Shown: positions 24,066-31,367, numbered from the stretch's first letter. The stretch: DNA of 64,000 bases from Chryseobacterium sp. KLBC 52 (GCF_003347605.1 NZ_QDFZ01000009.1:1-64000), one strand, 5' to 3'. Notes: generated by a model not told the origin, from the sequence alone. Translations and numbers: made by a program.

Positions 24066-24506
24066 GTGATGGCAAAAAAATATCTATCTCCTACTTTTGA
24101 GGCAGGAAAGCACCTGTTTGCGAAAAATATACAAGGAGCCATTATTAATCTTAATCTCATCAGATTAAAGAAGGAAGCAGATTATTCTGAATATCCGGAT
24201 TTGAAACCTCACGAGAAAACAAGCGGCAGGGATGCCTATCTTACTTATATCAGGGAAACTGAACCCTATTTAAAGGAAAGTGGTGGAGAAATTCTATTTA
24301 TTGGAAAAGGAGATCAGTTTCTGATAGGTCCTGAAAGTGAATATTGGGATTTGTGCCTCTTAATCAAACAAAAAAGTGTCAATGATTTTTTCGGTTTCGA
24401 AAAAAATGAAGATTATATGAAGATTATGGGTCATAGAATGGCTGCAGTAGAGGATTCAAGGCTTTTACCATTGGAAGAAATAGTATTAAATATACAAAGA
24501 GATTAA
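24066..24506 (+). CDS. DUF1330-like hypothetical protein
   Basis: A 146-residue soluble protein. The middle (GEILFIGKGDQFLIGPESEY then WDLCLLIKQ) and the spacing HRMAAVEDSRLLPLEEI resemble ferredoxin-like DUF1330/EthD-type dimeric folds. The evidence is shape more than motif. It lies within the MarR operon, 1 base after the GIY-YIG-like gene and directly abutting the hydrolase. Confidence 0.65.
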   Translation: MMAKKYLSPTFEAGKHLFAKNIQGAIINLNLIRLKKEADYSEYPDLKPHEKTSGRDAYLTYIRETEPYLKESGGEILFIGKGDQFLIGPESEYWDLCLLIKQKSVNDFFGFEKNEDYMKIMGHRMAAVEDSRLLPLEEIVLNIQRD

Positions 24507-25391
24507 ATGAAAACAGTCAAAATGAATGAGGCGGAATTATGCTATGAGGAATTTGGCGAGAAAAATTCTGATACCATTGTATTAATTTCCGGATTAGGAA
24601 GCCAGATGATCCGTTGGGATATTACATTCTGTGATCTGTTGGTTGAAAAAGGATTCAGGGTGATTCGGTTTGATAACAGAGATTCGGGAGTTTCTGTTTT
24701 TAATGCAAAAAGAGAAATTCCTGCTGGTAAAAGCATTGAAGAGGTTTTCGGGAATCTCAGTAACGAAGGGATTCCTTATTCTTTAATGGATATGGCGAAT
24801 GATGTTATTGGTCTTCTTAATTATTTAAATATTGAAAAAGCTCATATTGCAGGGCGTTCCATGGGAGGAATTATTGCACAGCTTTTAGGTTCCTGTTATC
24901 CTGAAAGAGTTTTATCATTGACGATCATCATGTCAACATCCTTAAATCCTTCCCTTCCCAAACCTGATCCGGAAGTGATGGCTATGATGACACAGGTGTC
25001 CGCTGATCCTGTTCTTCAGAAAGAAAAGTATTTGAAGGAAAAGATCCGTTTTGCAAAAAAAATATCGGGTTCGGGATATATTTTTGATTCGAATCTGGAA
25101 AAAGCTTTGCTTGAAGAGGAACTTATCCGTTCCAGAACCAAAAACGGAATTATCCGACAGCTTTTAGCGATGGGTTCCTTTCAATATAATCCTGAAGTAT
25201 TGAAGAAAATATCGGCTCCGGCTTTAATCATCCATGGAACAGACGATCTGATCTTTCATCCTGATTGCGGAAAAGATATTGCGGATTCTATTCCGGGTGC
25301 CGAATGGCTGCTTATTGAAGGAATGGGACATTCTATTCCTATTGAGCTTTACAGTTTTATTAGTGACAGGATATCTGATTTAACAAAATAA
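24507..25391 (+). CDS. Alpha/beta hydrolase
   Basis: A 294-residue alpha/beta-hydrolase. The nucleophile elbow is AGRSMGG (about residues 115-121), the oxyanion region ISGLGSQMIRWD, the acid IIHGTDDLIFHPD, and the catalytic His GMGHSIP near residue 276. The family includes esterases and polyketide or lactone hydrolases; nothing specifies the substrate. It is the last gene of the MarR operon, which ends in a hairpin at 25397. Confidence 0.9.
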   Translation: MKTVKMNEAELCYEEFGEKNSDTIVLISGLGSQMIRWDITFCDLLVEKGFRVIRFDNRDSGVSVFNAKREIPAGKSIEEVFGNLSNEGIPYSLMDMANDVIGLLNYLNIEKAHIAGRSMGGIIAQLLGSCYPERVLSLTIIMSTSLNPSLPKPDPEVMAMMTQVSADPVLQKEKYLKEKIRFAKKISGSGYIFDSNLEKALLEEELIRSRTKNGIIRQLLAMGSFQYNPEVLKKISAPALIIHGTDDLIFHPDCGKDIADSIPGAEWLLIEGMGHSIPIELYSFISDRISDLTK

Positions 25392-25396
25392 AAAAA

Positions 25397-25430
25397 GGCT
25401 GCCTCAACATTTGAGACAGTCTTCATTTTT
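25397..25430. terminator. Terminator between convergent genes
   Basis: GGCTGCCTCAA and TTGAGACAGTC form an imperfect 11-bp stem around CAT. A T-rich stretch lies downstream on the plus strand and A-rich sequence on the other side, so it can serve both the hydrolase and the exonuclease operon. Confidence 0.6.
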
Positions 25431-25456
25431 AAATATCTGTTTCTATTTCAGAGTAT

Positions 25457-26008
25457 TTAATAATTCTTAAGACACCAATGCAGAATCTTTGCAATGTTTT
25501 TGGCGTCATCTACACCTCTGTGGTGGGTACCTTCTAAAGTCATACCCAATTCTCCCAAAGCTCTGTTCATTCCTACACTTTTCCTGATCGTAGGATGAAT
25601 TTCACCAAATAATGTCTTCACATTGATGTGGTCATCGCTCATGGGATAATCTGTGTAGAATCTTCTTGCCTGGTTTTGAAGCATATTCAGATCGTAGTTT
25701 CCGTAGCTCGCCCAAGTCAGTTCTTCCGAATCATATTCTGCTCTCAGGATATCGAAAGCATCATCCAGCATAATGCCTTCATGATCCAGCATATTTTGGG
25801 TAATAGTAGTCAACTCTGTACAGAACGAACTTACTTTTGAATACTGGGGTTTTACTAAAATTCCTTCATTTTTAGAGATCTTACCTGTTTTTGCATTCAT
25901 AATGCATACCCCGATTTCAATGATTTCGCTTTCCTGACCTCTTGGCGGGCGGTTTTCCCAACACGTTGCTTCGAGGTCTACTATTAATATATTGTCTGTT
26001 GTTTTCAC
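25457..26008 (-). CDS. 3'-5' exonuclease, ERI1/KapD-like DEDDh
   Basis: A 183-residue DEDDh exonuclease. ExoI is LIVDLEATCWE (Asp, Glu), ExoII SYGNYDLNML with its Asp, and ExoIII HHRGVDDAKNIAKI with catalytic His and Asp. The ATCWE variant and the FCTELTTITQNML stretch are typical of the ERI1/KapD branch, whose members trim structured RNA 3' ends. It is the last gene of the RNA-repair operon and a diverged paralogue of the next gene upstream. Confidence 0.9.
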   Translation of the reverse strand: MKTTDNILIVDLEATCWENRPPRGQESEIIEIGVCIMNAKTGKISKNEGILVKPQYSKVSSFCTELTTITQNMLDHEGIMLDDAFDILRAEYDSEELTWASYGNYDLNMLQNQARRFYTDYPMSDDHINVKTLFGEIHPTIRKSVGMNRALGELGMTLEGTHHRGVDDAKNIAKILHWCLKNY

Positions 26009-26117
26009 TTGTTTTAAATTTAATTGTTAAAGCATGGATGATGTGGGATTGAAGAAGTTTTTATAACGTCTCATTTACTTCCAGCCTCCAGCATCAATCT
26101 TCCAGCCTATTGATTAT

Positions 26118-26660
26118 TTACAGAATCTTACTTAAAATTCTGGCTGTATTATAAGCATCGTCTGCTCCGCTGTGATGGGTGCCTTCAAAATCCATATTCA
26201 AATAATGTAAAGCTCTTTTAAGCCCTATTTGTTTATGCAATTTGAAATGTCTTTTAAATTCATGCATCACATTCATATAGTTTTCTGAAAAAGGATTGGT
26301 TATCCCGAGCCAGTCACATTGTTCTATGATCTGCTCTCCGTCGAAGTTTCCATATCCTGCCCAGGTAAGCGGTGCGGAATGGTATTGATCTCTGATTAAT
26401 TCACAGGCTTCTTCGAAATAAATTCCTTTTTCTTCTATCAGTTGTGGCGTAATTCCGGTCAATTGTGTACAGAATCTGTTGATTTCTGAACGTTCCGGAA
26501 TAACATAAATGCATTGTTTCTGGGAAATTGCCTTTGATGTTAAGTTTAATTTGCAAATTCCTATTTCTATAATATCGACCTGTTGCCCAATGGGAATTCT
26601 GTCGTTTTCCCAGCATGTGGCTTCCAGATCGATGATGATCATCTCATTGGTTGTTTTCAT
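26118..26660 (-). CDS. 3'-5' exonuclease, ERI1/KapD-like paralogue
   Basis: A 180-residue DEDDh exonuclease with ExoI IIDLEATCWENDRIP, ExoII GYGNFDGEQII and ExoIII HHSGADDAYNTARI. All catalytic positions are kept. It is clearly related to the neighbouring exonuclease at 25457-26008, suggesting an old duplication with division of substrates. RNA end trimming is inferred from the ERI1 family and from the operon context with an RNA ligase. Confidence 0.9.
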   Translation of the reverse strand: MKTTNEMIIIDLEATCWENDRIPIGQQVDIIEIGICKLNLTSKAISQKQCIYVIPERSEINRFCTQLTGITPQLIEEKGIYFEEACELIRDQYHSAPLTWAGYGNFDGEQIIEQCDWLGITNPFSENYMNVMHEFKRHFKLHKQIGLKRALHYLNMDFEGTHHSGADDAYNTARILSKIL

Positions 26661-26740
26661 GATTTTTTTAGAATTAGAAGCTAGAGGTTAGTTCGGTTTA
26701 TACTTCTCATATCCTCAAGCTTCATTTTCATCGTTAATTG

Positions 26741-27304
26741 TTAATTTCTGGGAGCAAATGGAGGCGTCCATTTTTTCCTCTTCATTATTTCTTTGACTTC
26801 CTCGTAGGAAACCGGATAAAAATTGTGGCAGTCTACTCCAACATCAAAACTCAGTGCCATCTCATCATCCGGCAAGGTTCCGTGTGAATGGCCGTATAAT
26901 TGCCAGACCCCGCGATGTGAGCCATTCCATGTACGCATGGCGTAATGGAAAAGAATGATTTTCTGTTTGCCATTACTTTGATCCGGTTCATCAATTCTCA
27001 GTTCATGGTAATCTCTGATGGAAGCAAATCGTTTGGGATACGTTAAAGCAGCTCCTTCATGATTACCTTTGATCAGATGAATATTGCCATGTAACTGGTC
27101 TAAAATCTCCTTTGTAAAATCCGGTTTTCCTAAACTCATGTCTCCTAAATGGTATACCGTATCACCGGGCTCAACTTTCTCGTTCCATCTTTTAATGAGC
27201 TCTTCATTCATATAGTCCAGAGATTCAAAAGGCCGCTCTGAAAATTTTATAATATTCTCATGACCAAAATGATGGTCTGCTGTAAAAAATATATTGGGTT
27301 TCAT
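26741..27304 (-). CDS. Calcineurin-like metallophosphoesterase
   Basis: A 187-residue phosphoesterase with all metal motifs: FFTADHHFGHENII, YHLGDMSLGK, IKGNHEG, LFHYAMRTWNGSHRG and YGHSHGT. Small enzymes of this type accompany RNA and DNA ligases in several phages and repair islands, where they can remove 2',3'-cyclic or terminal phosphates. Which bond it cuts here is not shown by sequence. It lies between the ligase and the exonucleases on the same strand. Confidence 0.9.
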   Translation of the reverse strand: MKPNIFFTADHHFGHENIIKFSERPFESLDYMNEELIKRWNEKVEPGDTVYHLGDMSLGKPDFTKEILDQLHGNIHLIKGNHEGAALTYPKRFASIRDYHELRIDEPDQSNGKQKIILFHYAMRTWNGSHRGVWQLYGHSHGTLPDDEMALSFDVGVDCHNFYPVSYEEVKEIMKRKKWTPPFAPRN

Positions 27305-27321
27305 TTTTTTAATTTTTTTTT

Positions 27322-27378
27322 AAACCACCCCATCAAAAATTCTTTGAATTTTCGCCAACCCTCCAAAGGATGGGAATT
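27322..27378. repeat. 55-bp dispersed repeat, copy 1
   Basis: AAACCACCCCATCAAAAATT through CTCCAAAGGATGGGAAT recurs almost identically at 45538-45596. It contains the palindrome AAAATTC-TTT-GAATTTT. Two near-identical copies in one window suggest a small mobile or MITE-like element. Confidence 0.7.
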
Positions 27379-27490
27379 GTCACACTTTCAGTAGTTCTAT
27401 TTCTCTTAAATACAATGAAGTGTTTTCGTTATTCTGACTTTGATGGTTACTTGTTATACATAAAAAAGTTTCGGTAAAAAATTACCGAAA

Positions 27491-28507
27491 CTATACTTTG
27501 AGCGTCATTAACTCTTCTTTTATAAAATCAATGACTAGAGAATTCAACTTTTTGTTGATCCTTTTCTGCTCTTCTTTTTCAATAGCTGCAAAAGCTGCCG
27601 GGAAGTCTTTCTGGAAATCCTCTAAAATATCCTGTGAAAAAAGACCAATGACCTTACCTATCATTTTAGGTTCAAATTCACCGATTTTGCTTACCACATT
27701 ATTCAATCTGTTGGCTGTAGCATATTTTTGGATTTCTTCCCAGATCTCCTGCGCTTTTTCGCTGAAGTGAATCTGTTTTTGAACAGTTTTACCCTCTTTT
27801 TTAACCATTTTGGACTTTTCGACCCATTTTTCATTCTTATTTTTCAGAATAATTCTGGCACCGTTACCAAAATATCTGGTTTTCAAAGTTTTTACGATGG
27901 TACCTTCACACCTATTGTCTTCCAATTCAGGTAATCCAAGCCAAACCGGAATTTTTGAATTGAAAACATTAGGGAATTTCAAAGCTTCCTCAAGAGTTCC
28001 CTGAAACAAAATTTTTGCATAGAAAAATCCTGTCTCTTCAAAAATCTGATTGACCACTTCTGTATCCAAATAGGTAATTCCATTCAGTTTAATATCGAAA
28101 GCGTAAAATTCGTTGTAAGGTGCATATTCAATACCTTTCTGTACTTTCACAGCATCTTTTACGGGCTCTACTTCTTTATGTTTGTAACCACCACCGAACA
28201 ATTCACCGTAGATCACTACAGTTTCTACATCCGGGTAAATGGTTTTCACTTTTTGAAACACTTCTATTACATTTTTTCTGTAGCGTTCCAATATCTGATG
28301 GGCATTGAAAAATTTCTCATCTTTTTCGATAAAAGCAGTTCTCTTCGCGATTTTAATTTCCTTTCCGTCGGTAAAGAAAGAGAAATTAGCTCCGTGAACT
28401 TTTTCCTGTACGATGAAAACCTCATCCCCAAAACCCTGCATCCTGATCTGTTCGATCACGCGGGCCTGGTAAGCATTTTCTATAGCGTTATATGTTTTGA
28501 AAATCAT
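27491..28507 (-). CDS. RNA ligase, Rnl2-like nucleotidyltransferase
   Basis: A 338-residue ATP-dependent RNA ligase. Motif I is QEKVHGANFSF (nucleophile Lys near residue 35), followed by AKRTAFI. Motif III is VIYGELFGG, motif IIIa FYAFDIKL, motif IV EGTIVKTL and motif V ILKNKNEKWVEK, the order expected in Rnl2-type ligases. The C-terminal 100 residues are helical, as in editing or Rnl2 ligases. Rnl2 enzymes seal 3'-OH/5'-PO4 nicks in RNA duplexes or tRNA anticodon breaks. It sits in a six-gene RNA-processing operon right behind the tRNA array. Confidence 0.92.
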   Translation of the reverse strand: MIFKTYNAIENAYQARVIEQIRMQGFGDEVFIVQEKVHGANFSFFTDGKEIKIAKRTAFIEKDEKFFNAHQILERYRKNVIEVFQKVKTIYPDVETVVIYGELFGGGYKHKEVEPVKDAVKVQKGIEYAPYNEFYAFDIKLNGITYLDTEVVNQIFEETGFFYAKILFQGTLEEALKFPNVFNSKIPVWLGLPELEDNRCEGTIVKTLKTRYFGNGARIILKNKNEKWVEKSKMVKKEGKTVQKQIHFSEKAQEIWEEIQKYATANRLNNVVSKIGEFEPKMIGKVIGLFSQDILEDFQKDFPAAFAAIEKEEQKRINKKLNSLVIDFIKEELMTLKV

Positions 28508-28522
28508 TTTGTTTTAGTTTTT

Positions 28523-28894
28523 TTAATTGTTTCTAAAATTTTTTAAAAGGTTTAGAATATTTTCCTTTCCTACCGGATTCATGGAATGGCAATAGAATTC
28601 AGGAAGGCCCAGATCATTGTCCATGCAATATTCTATCAGCCATTTGGCACAGTCATATCCTGTTTTTTCAACAAATTCCTGAGAATCCTGTTTCAGATAG
28701 TGTTCATCCGCCAGATCATGGTCAAAAGAGATCATTTCCGGAAGTCCTTTTTCCAAAATCCTGTTGACAAACTGTTCGTAATTCCGAGCAATGTGCCAGT
28801 CGCTTCTGAGGAAAATATCCTGTTTTGTATAATGATAAGCCTCAATCGGGTATCTTATATCATCCAGAAATAGTAATCTTTTTGTTTTTTCCAT
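28523..28894 (-). CDS. cREC-type receiver-like protein (cyclic-phosphate processing)
   Basis: A 123-residue receiver-fold protein with the paired acids LFLDDIRYP and a second acidic strand ISFDHDLADEHY, but no response-regulator output domain or typical lysine motif. This matches the cREC family that comparative genomics placed in RNA-repair neighbourhoods and predicted to act on cyclic phosphate ends. It lies 15 bases upstream of the RNA ligase gene, which supports that reading. Enzymatic activity is unproven. Confidence 0.8.
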   Translation of the reverse strand: MEKTKRLLFLDDIRYPIEAYHYTKQDIFLRSDWHIARNYEQFVNRILEKGLPEMISFDHDLADEHYLKQDSQEFVEKTGYDCAKWLIEYCMDNDLGLPEFYCHSMNPVGKENILNLLKNFRNN

Positions 28895-28944
28895 GAGTTA
28901 ATTTTTATAATTTTTAAGCTTCCTGCATCTTGCTTCCAGCTTTA

Positions 28945-29430
28945 TTACACCATCATATCAGCACAGTTGGAACTGGCGAAAGCGTAAGGCTTTGCTTTAA
29001 ACACATATCCCATTCCCAGAATATATCCCATAGCATCTTTCAGTGCAACATTGGATTTAAAATCCGGGTCGGTATTAATGTCTGCGTGTACCTCCATTTC
29101 CACACCATAAGCATCCAACACAGAGCAGATTGCGTATGCAATTTCAACAGATTTGTTGACTTCATTCAGCATTCGCTCCTTGATACTGATACTCTGTATT
29201 TCTCTTTCTTTTCTGATAAAGGTAAACGCTCCTTTTCCCTCACGAATAAATACTACTGCCGTAGCATAGTTGATGGCATCTCCGTATACATGGGAGTCTG
29301 ATCCCACACATACTTTCAGACGGTGTCCGTTGGCCTGTTCGCGGAGGATGGCTTCTTCTACCAGCTGTGTGATAGAGTGTTGGAAAATTTTCCCATTCAT
29401 ATTCTGCCATGTTTGTTGTTGCGTTTCCAT
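28945..29430 (-). CDS. RNase H-like YkuK/DUF458 family protein
   Basis: A 161-residue protein of the YkuK/DUF458 RNase H-like family: VCVGSDSHVYGDAINYATAV with a leading acidic position, then VEMEVHADINTDPDFKSN and GMGYVFKAKPYAFASSNCAD. I chose ATG 29430 (METQQQTWQNMNGKIF), because the frame further upstream runs through the tRNA-Trp gene. It is the first protein gene downstream of the tRNA array. A role in RNA or RNA-DNA processing is plausible from the fold only. Confidence 0.85.
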   Translation of the reverse strand: METQQQTWQNMNGKIFQHSITQLVEEAILREQANGHRLKVCVGSDSHVYGDAINYATAVVFIREGKGAFTFIRKEREIQSISIKERMLNEVNKSVEIAYAICSVLDAYGVEMEVHADINTDPDFKSNVALKDAMGYILGMGYVFKAKPYAFASSNCADMMV

Positions 29431-29461
29431 TTTTTCTACATGTTTTAAATTTATAAATGAT

Positions 29462-29486
29462 TGTTGATAATTGATAAATGATAACT
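29462..29486. repeat. TGATAA repeat run
   Basis: Short TTGATAATTGATAAATGATA run in the gap between the RNase H-like gene and tRNA-Trp, like the one at 9270-9316. Confidence 0.5.
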
Positions 29487-29508
29487 GTCTATTGGTTGCC
29501 ATTTTGAG

Positions 29509-29579
29509 CACTCCGAACCGGACTCGAACCGATACCATCAGTTTTGGAGACTGAGATGCTGCCATTACACCATCAGAGT
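29509..29579 (-). tRNA. tRNA-Trp (CCA anticodon), divergent
   Basis: Acceptor ACTCTGA/TCGGAGT pairs fully; anticodon arm TCAGT-CTCCAAA-ACTGA; T-arm with TTCGAGT. The D-arm (TGGTGTAATGGCAGCA) is of the short Gln/Glu-like kind, not the usual bacterial Trp type. CCA is not encoded. Promoter-distal member of the array. Confidence 0.85.
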
Positions 29580-29586
29580 AAATGCT

Positions 29587-29660
29587 GTTGATTCATTAGG
29601 ACTCGAACCTAAACTCCAAGAATCAAAATCTTGTGTGCTGCCAATTACACTATGAATCAA
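29587..29660 (-). tRNA. tRNA-Gln (TTG anticodon)
   Basis: Acceptor TTGATTC/GAATCAA is perfect; anticodon arm CAAGA-TTTTGAT-TCTTG; T-arm TTAGG-TTCGAGT-CCTAA. The body resembles its neighbour tRNA-Trp in the D-arm, suggesting array members were derived from one another. Confidence 0.88.
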
Positions 29661-29756
29661 TTTCATGAGCAATAAGTAATTGGTAATGAGTAATATCAGA
29701 AATCAGTCGGGTATCAATGATTGTTCATTGCTTATTACTTATCATTCATGTTTTTG

Positions 29757-29829
29757 TGGAACAGACAGGAATTGAACCTGTACCTTTAGTTTTTCAGACT
29801 AACGTGCAGACCTTCTACACCACTCTTCC
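29757..29829 (-). tRNA. tRNA-Phe (GAA anticodon)
   Basis: Acceptor GGAAGAG/CTGTTCC has one G-G mismatch at pair 5. Anticodon arm TTAGT-CTGAAAA-ACTAA; T-arm ACAGG-TTCAATT-CCTGT. The acceptor is followed by ACA rather than ACCA. Confidence 0.82.
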
Positions 29830-29917
29830 GGATTTTATAAGTAATGAGTAATTGGTAATGAGTAATTTTCACACTACAACATTACTTATTGCTCATTGCT
29901 TATCATTTATATTTTGG

Positions 29918-29990
29918 TACGGGAAGAGGGATTCGAACCCCCAAAAGCTTGATCCTAAATCAAGAGTGTCTACCATTCCACCATTCCCGC
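29918..29990 (-). tRNA. tRNA-Leu-like (TAG anticodon), short variable loop
   Basis: Acceptor GCGGGAA/TTCCCGT; anticodon arm CTTGA-TTTAGGA-TCAAG; T-loop TTCGAAT. Only about 5 bases lie between anticodon and T stems, whereas Leu tRNAs normally have a long class II arm. Followed by ACCA. The 3' CCA and the anticodon are clear; charging by LeuRS is doubtful. Confidence 0.8.
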
Positions 29991-30081
29991 AGGTTTTTTA
30001 TAAGTAATGAGTAATTGGTAATGAGTAATATTTTCTATTTTCATTATTACTCATTGCTCATTACTTATTACTCATATTATG

Positions 30082-30155
30082 TACCTCTCCCCAGATTCGA
30101 ACTGGGACTTTACGGGGTTTAAAGCCGTTTTCTCTGCCAATTGGAATAGAGAGGC
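30082..30155 (-). tRNA. tRNA-Leu-like (TAA anticodon probable)
   Basis: Acceptor GCCTCTC/GAGAGGT pairs (one G-T). With a 5-base variable loop AAAGT before T-stem CCCAG, the anticodon stem is ACGGC/CCCGT with a C-C mismatch at the top and the loop is TTTAAAC, giving anticodon TAA. The D-arm is weak. It lacks a class II arm, so as a Leu tRNA it is abnormal. Confidence 0.7.
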
Positions 30156-30294
30156 GTAATTTATTAGTAATGAGTAATCGGTAATGAGTAATTTGAAAAT
30201 CTATGGTTATTACTTATTGCTCATTGCTTATTACTTATTGCTCATTGCTTATTACTTATTGCTCATTGTTTATTACTTATGTCATGCTAGGTTT

Positions 30295-30369
30295 GAGAAA
30301 GCTCTGTCTGTTGATAAACTATGCCTGTTAGTGTTTGTAAAGATCTTCTGCGCTTGACAAACCTTTCTC
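30295..30369 (-). ncRNA. Array stem-loop RNA R1 (GCGCAGAAGATC family)
   Basis: Minus strand: GAGAAAGGTTTGTC pairs with GACAGAGCTTTCTC (14 bp, one mismatch). Immediately inside the 5' strand is the conserved core AAGCGCAGAAGATCTTTA. The largest loop of the five copies. Confidence 0.7.
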
Positions 30370-30400
30370 GTTTCCTAATTGTATTTTGTTTTAAAAAAGT

Positions 30401-30454
30401 AAAAGGCTGTCTGTTTTTATTGACTAAAGATCTTCTGCGCTCGACAGTCCTTTT
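30401..30454 (-). ncRNA. Array stem-loop RNA R2
   Basis: Minus strand: AAAAGG-A-CTGTC pairs with GACAG-CCTTTT (11 bp, 1-base bulge), then core GAGCGCAGAAGATCTTTA. Stem bases differ from R1, R3, R4 and R5 but still pair. Confidence 0.75.
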
Positions 30455-30564
30455 TTCTCTTTTCTTCATTTTTTGTGTGAATGGTAACTGGCCAATTTTT
30501 TAAAAAAATCTGAACTTTCATGGTATTATTATCAATTCAATATTGACCAGCTATTCACATCCAG

Positions 30565-30636
30565 TACTCTATAAGGGAATCGAACCCTTGTTTTCTGCTC
30601 GAAAGGCAGGCGTCCTCACCATTAGACGAATAGAGC
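30565..30636 (-). tRNA. tRNA-Glu (TTC anticodon), copy 1
   Basis: Acceptor GCTCTAT/ATAGAGT; D-arm GTCTAATGGTGAGGAC is Glu-like; anticodon loop CTTTCGA with four of five stem pairs; T-arm AAGGG-TTCGATT-CCCTT. Promoter-proximal to R2. Confidence 0.85.
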
Positions 30637-30641
30637 GTTAA

Positions 30642-30712
30642 TCCACAAACCAGGAATCGAACCTGGACAACAAGAGTACATTTCCTGCATGCTGCCATTA
30701 CATTATCTGTGG
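30642..30712 (-). tRNA. Degenerate tRNA (TGT anticodon by position, Thr?)
   Basis: Acceptor CCACAGA/TTTGTGG and T-arm CCAGG-TTCGATT-CCTGG are sound. The anticodon arm CAGGA-AATGTAC-TCTTG puts A at position 33, where U is nearly universal, so decoding is unlikely. Positions 34-36 read TGT. Confidence 0.65.
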
Positions 30713-30716
30713 TTGG

Positions 30717-30800
30717 TGGAAGTAGTAGGATTCGAACCTACTCAGCAATGAAGCAACAGATTTACAGTCTGCCCCGACTCTCCAACCTCGGCGTACTTCC
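30717..30800 (-). tRNA. tRNA-Tyr (GTA anticodon), class II
   Basis: Acceptor GGAAGTA/TACTTCC is perfect, followed by ACCA. Anticodon loop CTGTAAA; long variable arm with GC-TTCATT-GC; T-arm GTAGG-TTCGAAT-CCTAC. The best preserved tRNA of the array. Confidence 0.93.
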
Positions 30801-30848
30801 GGATTTTTATGAGTAATTAATAAGTAATTCCTCATTTTTCCTTTTAAA

Positions 30849-30913
30849 AAGAAAAGGTCTGTCTTTATTGAATGTTTGATTAAAGATCTTCTGCGCTCGA
30901 CAGCCTTTTTCTT
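30849..30913 (-). ncRNA. Array stem-loop RNA R3
   Basis: Minus strand: AAGAAAAAGG-CTGTC pairs with GACAG-A-CCTTTTCTT, then core GAGCGCAGAAGATCTTTA. Lies between the Tyr and Cys tRNAs. Confidence 0.75.
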
Positions 30914-30996
30914 TTATTAATAAAGGATATTCTTTGCTATAGATGATAAAAGATCATTGATAAAAGATTCTTATATTTCCTATAGTTTCTACTTTG

Positions 30997-31078
30997 AGAT
31001 GGCTATGGGATTCAAACCCACTCAGTTTACACAACGGTTTTGCAGACCGCCCCGACTCTTCCACTTCGGCGAACCATC
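30997..31078 (-). tRNA. tRNA-Cys-like (GCA anticodon) on a Tyr-type class II body
   Basis: Acceptor GATGGTT/AGCCATC; anticodon arm GCGGT-CTGCAAA-ACCGT; T-loop TTTGAAT. The 5' half (GCCGAAGTGGAAGAGTCGGG) and the long variable arm match the neighbouring tRNA-Tyr, whereas normal Cys tRNAs are class I. It looks like a Tyr gene re-purposed by anticodon change. Confidence 0.82.
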
Positions 31079-31085
31079 AGATTAA

Positions 31086-31147
31086 AAAATAAAGTCTGTC
31101 TTCATTTGTTTGATATAAGAACTTCTGCGCTTGACAAACTTTATTTT
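31086..31147 (-). ncRNA. Array stem-loop RNA R4
   Basis: Minus strand: AAAATAAAGTTTGTC pairs with GACAGACTTTATTTT over 15 bp (one G-T), then core AAGCGCAGAAGTTCTTA. The stem is entirely different from R2 and R3 outside the GTC/GAC end. Confidence 0.78.
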
Positions 31148-31189
31148 ACCTAAAAATTTATAAATGATATTCCTACTTTTAATTCATCC

Positions 31190-31269
31190 GGAGAGAAGAA
31201 AAGCCTGTCTCTATTTTTCGTGTTTGGCGTAAAGATCTTCTGCTCTCGACAAACTTTTGCTTTTTCTCC
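31190..31269 (-). ncRNA. Array stem-loop RNA R5
   Basis: Minus strand: AAAAGTTTGTC pairs with GACAGGCTTTT (two G-T), flanked by GGAGA/TCTCC pairing; core GAGAGCAGAAGATCTTTA. Lies between the Cys and Asn tRNAs. Confidence 0.72.
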
Positions 31270-31295
31270 TGAAACAATTAACAATTAGTTACCTG

Positions 31296-31367
31296 CGATT
31301 CTGGAAAGACTCGAACTTTCAACTTCCGGTTTAACAGACCGGTGCTCTGCCATTGAGCTACAAAATC
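31296..31367 (-). tRNA. tRNA-Asn (GTT anticodon)
   Basis: Acceptor GATTTTG/CAGAATC; D-arm GCTC-AATGGCA-GAGC; anticodon arm CCGGT-CTGTTAA-ACCGG; T-arm GAAAG-TTCGAGT-CTTTC. Discriminator G. Confidence 0.92.

Larger units (their letters stand above)
29667..30290. repeat. Palindromic TAATGAGTAAT spacers between tRNAs
   Basis: The gaps around 29670-29750, 29838-29912, 30000-30076 and 30163-30282 each hold runs of AAGTAATGAGTAATTGG on one side and the inverted form ATTACTCATTGCTCATTACT on the other, giving long imperfect hairpins between successive tRNAs. They may space or help process the tRNAs, or be slippage-prone filler. Confidence 0.65.

Noticed and set aside
29431-29565. Extended N-terminus of the RNase H-like protein
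   Set aside because: The added residues are a translation of tRNA-Trp and a TGATAA repeat.
30082-30155. Ochre-suppressor tRNA (anticodon TTA)
   Set aside because: Counting back from the T-arm with a 5-base variable loop places the loop as TTTAAAC, giving TAA at 34-36. The TTA reading would need an unpaired stem.
30295-31269. R1-R5 as simple rho-independent terminators
   Set aside because: Most copies are not followed by a T-run on either strand, and a conserved 18-base core sits next to the stem, which is unnecessary for a terminator.
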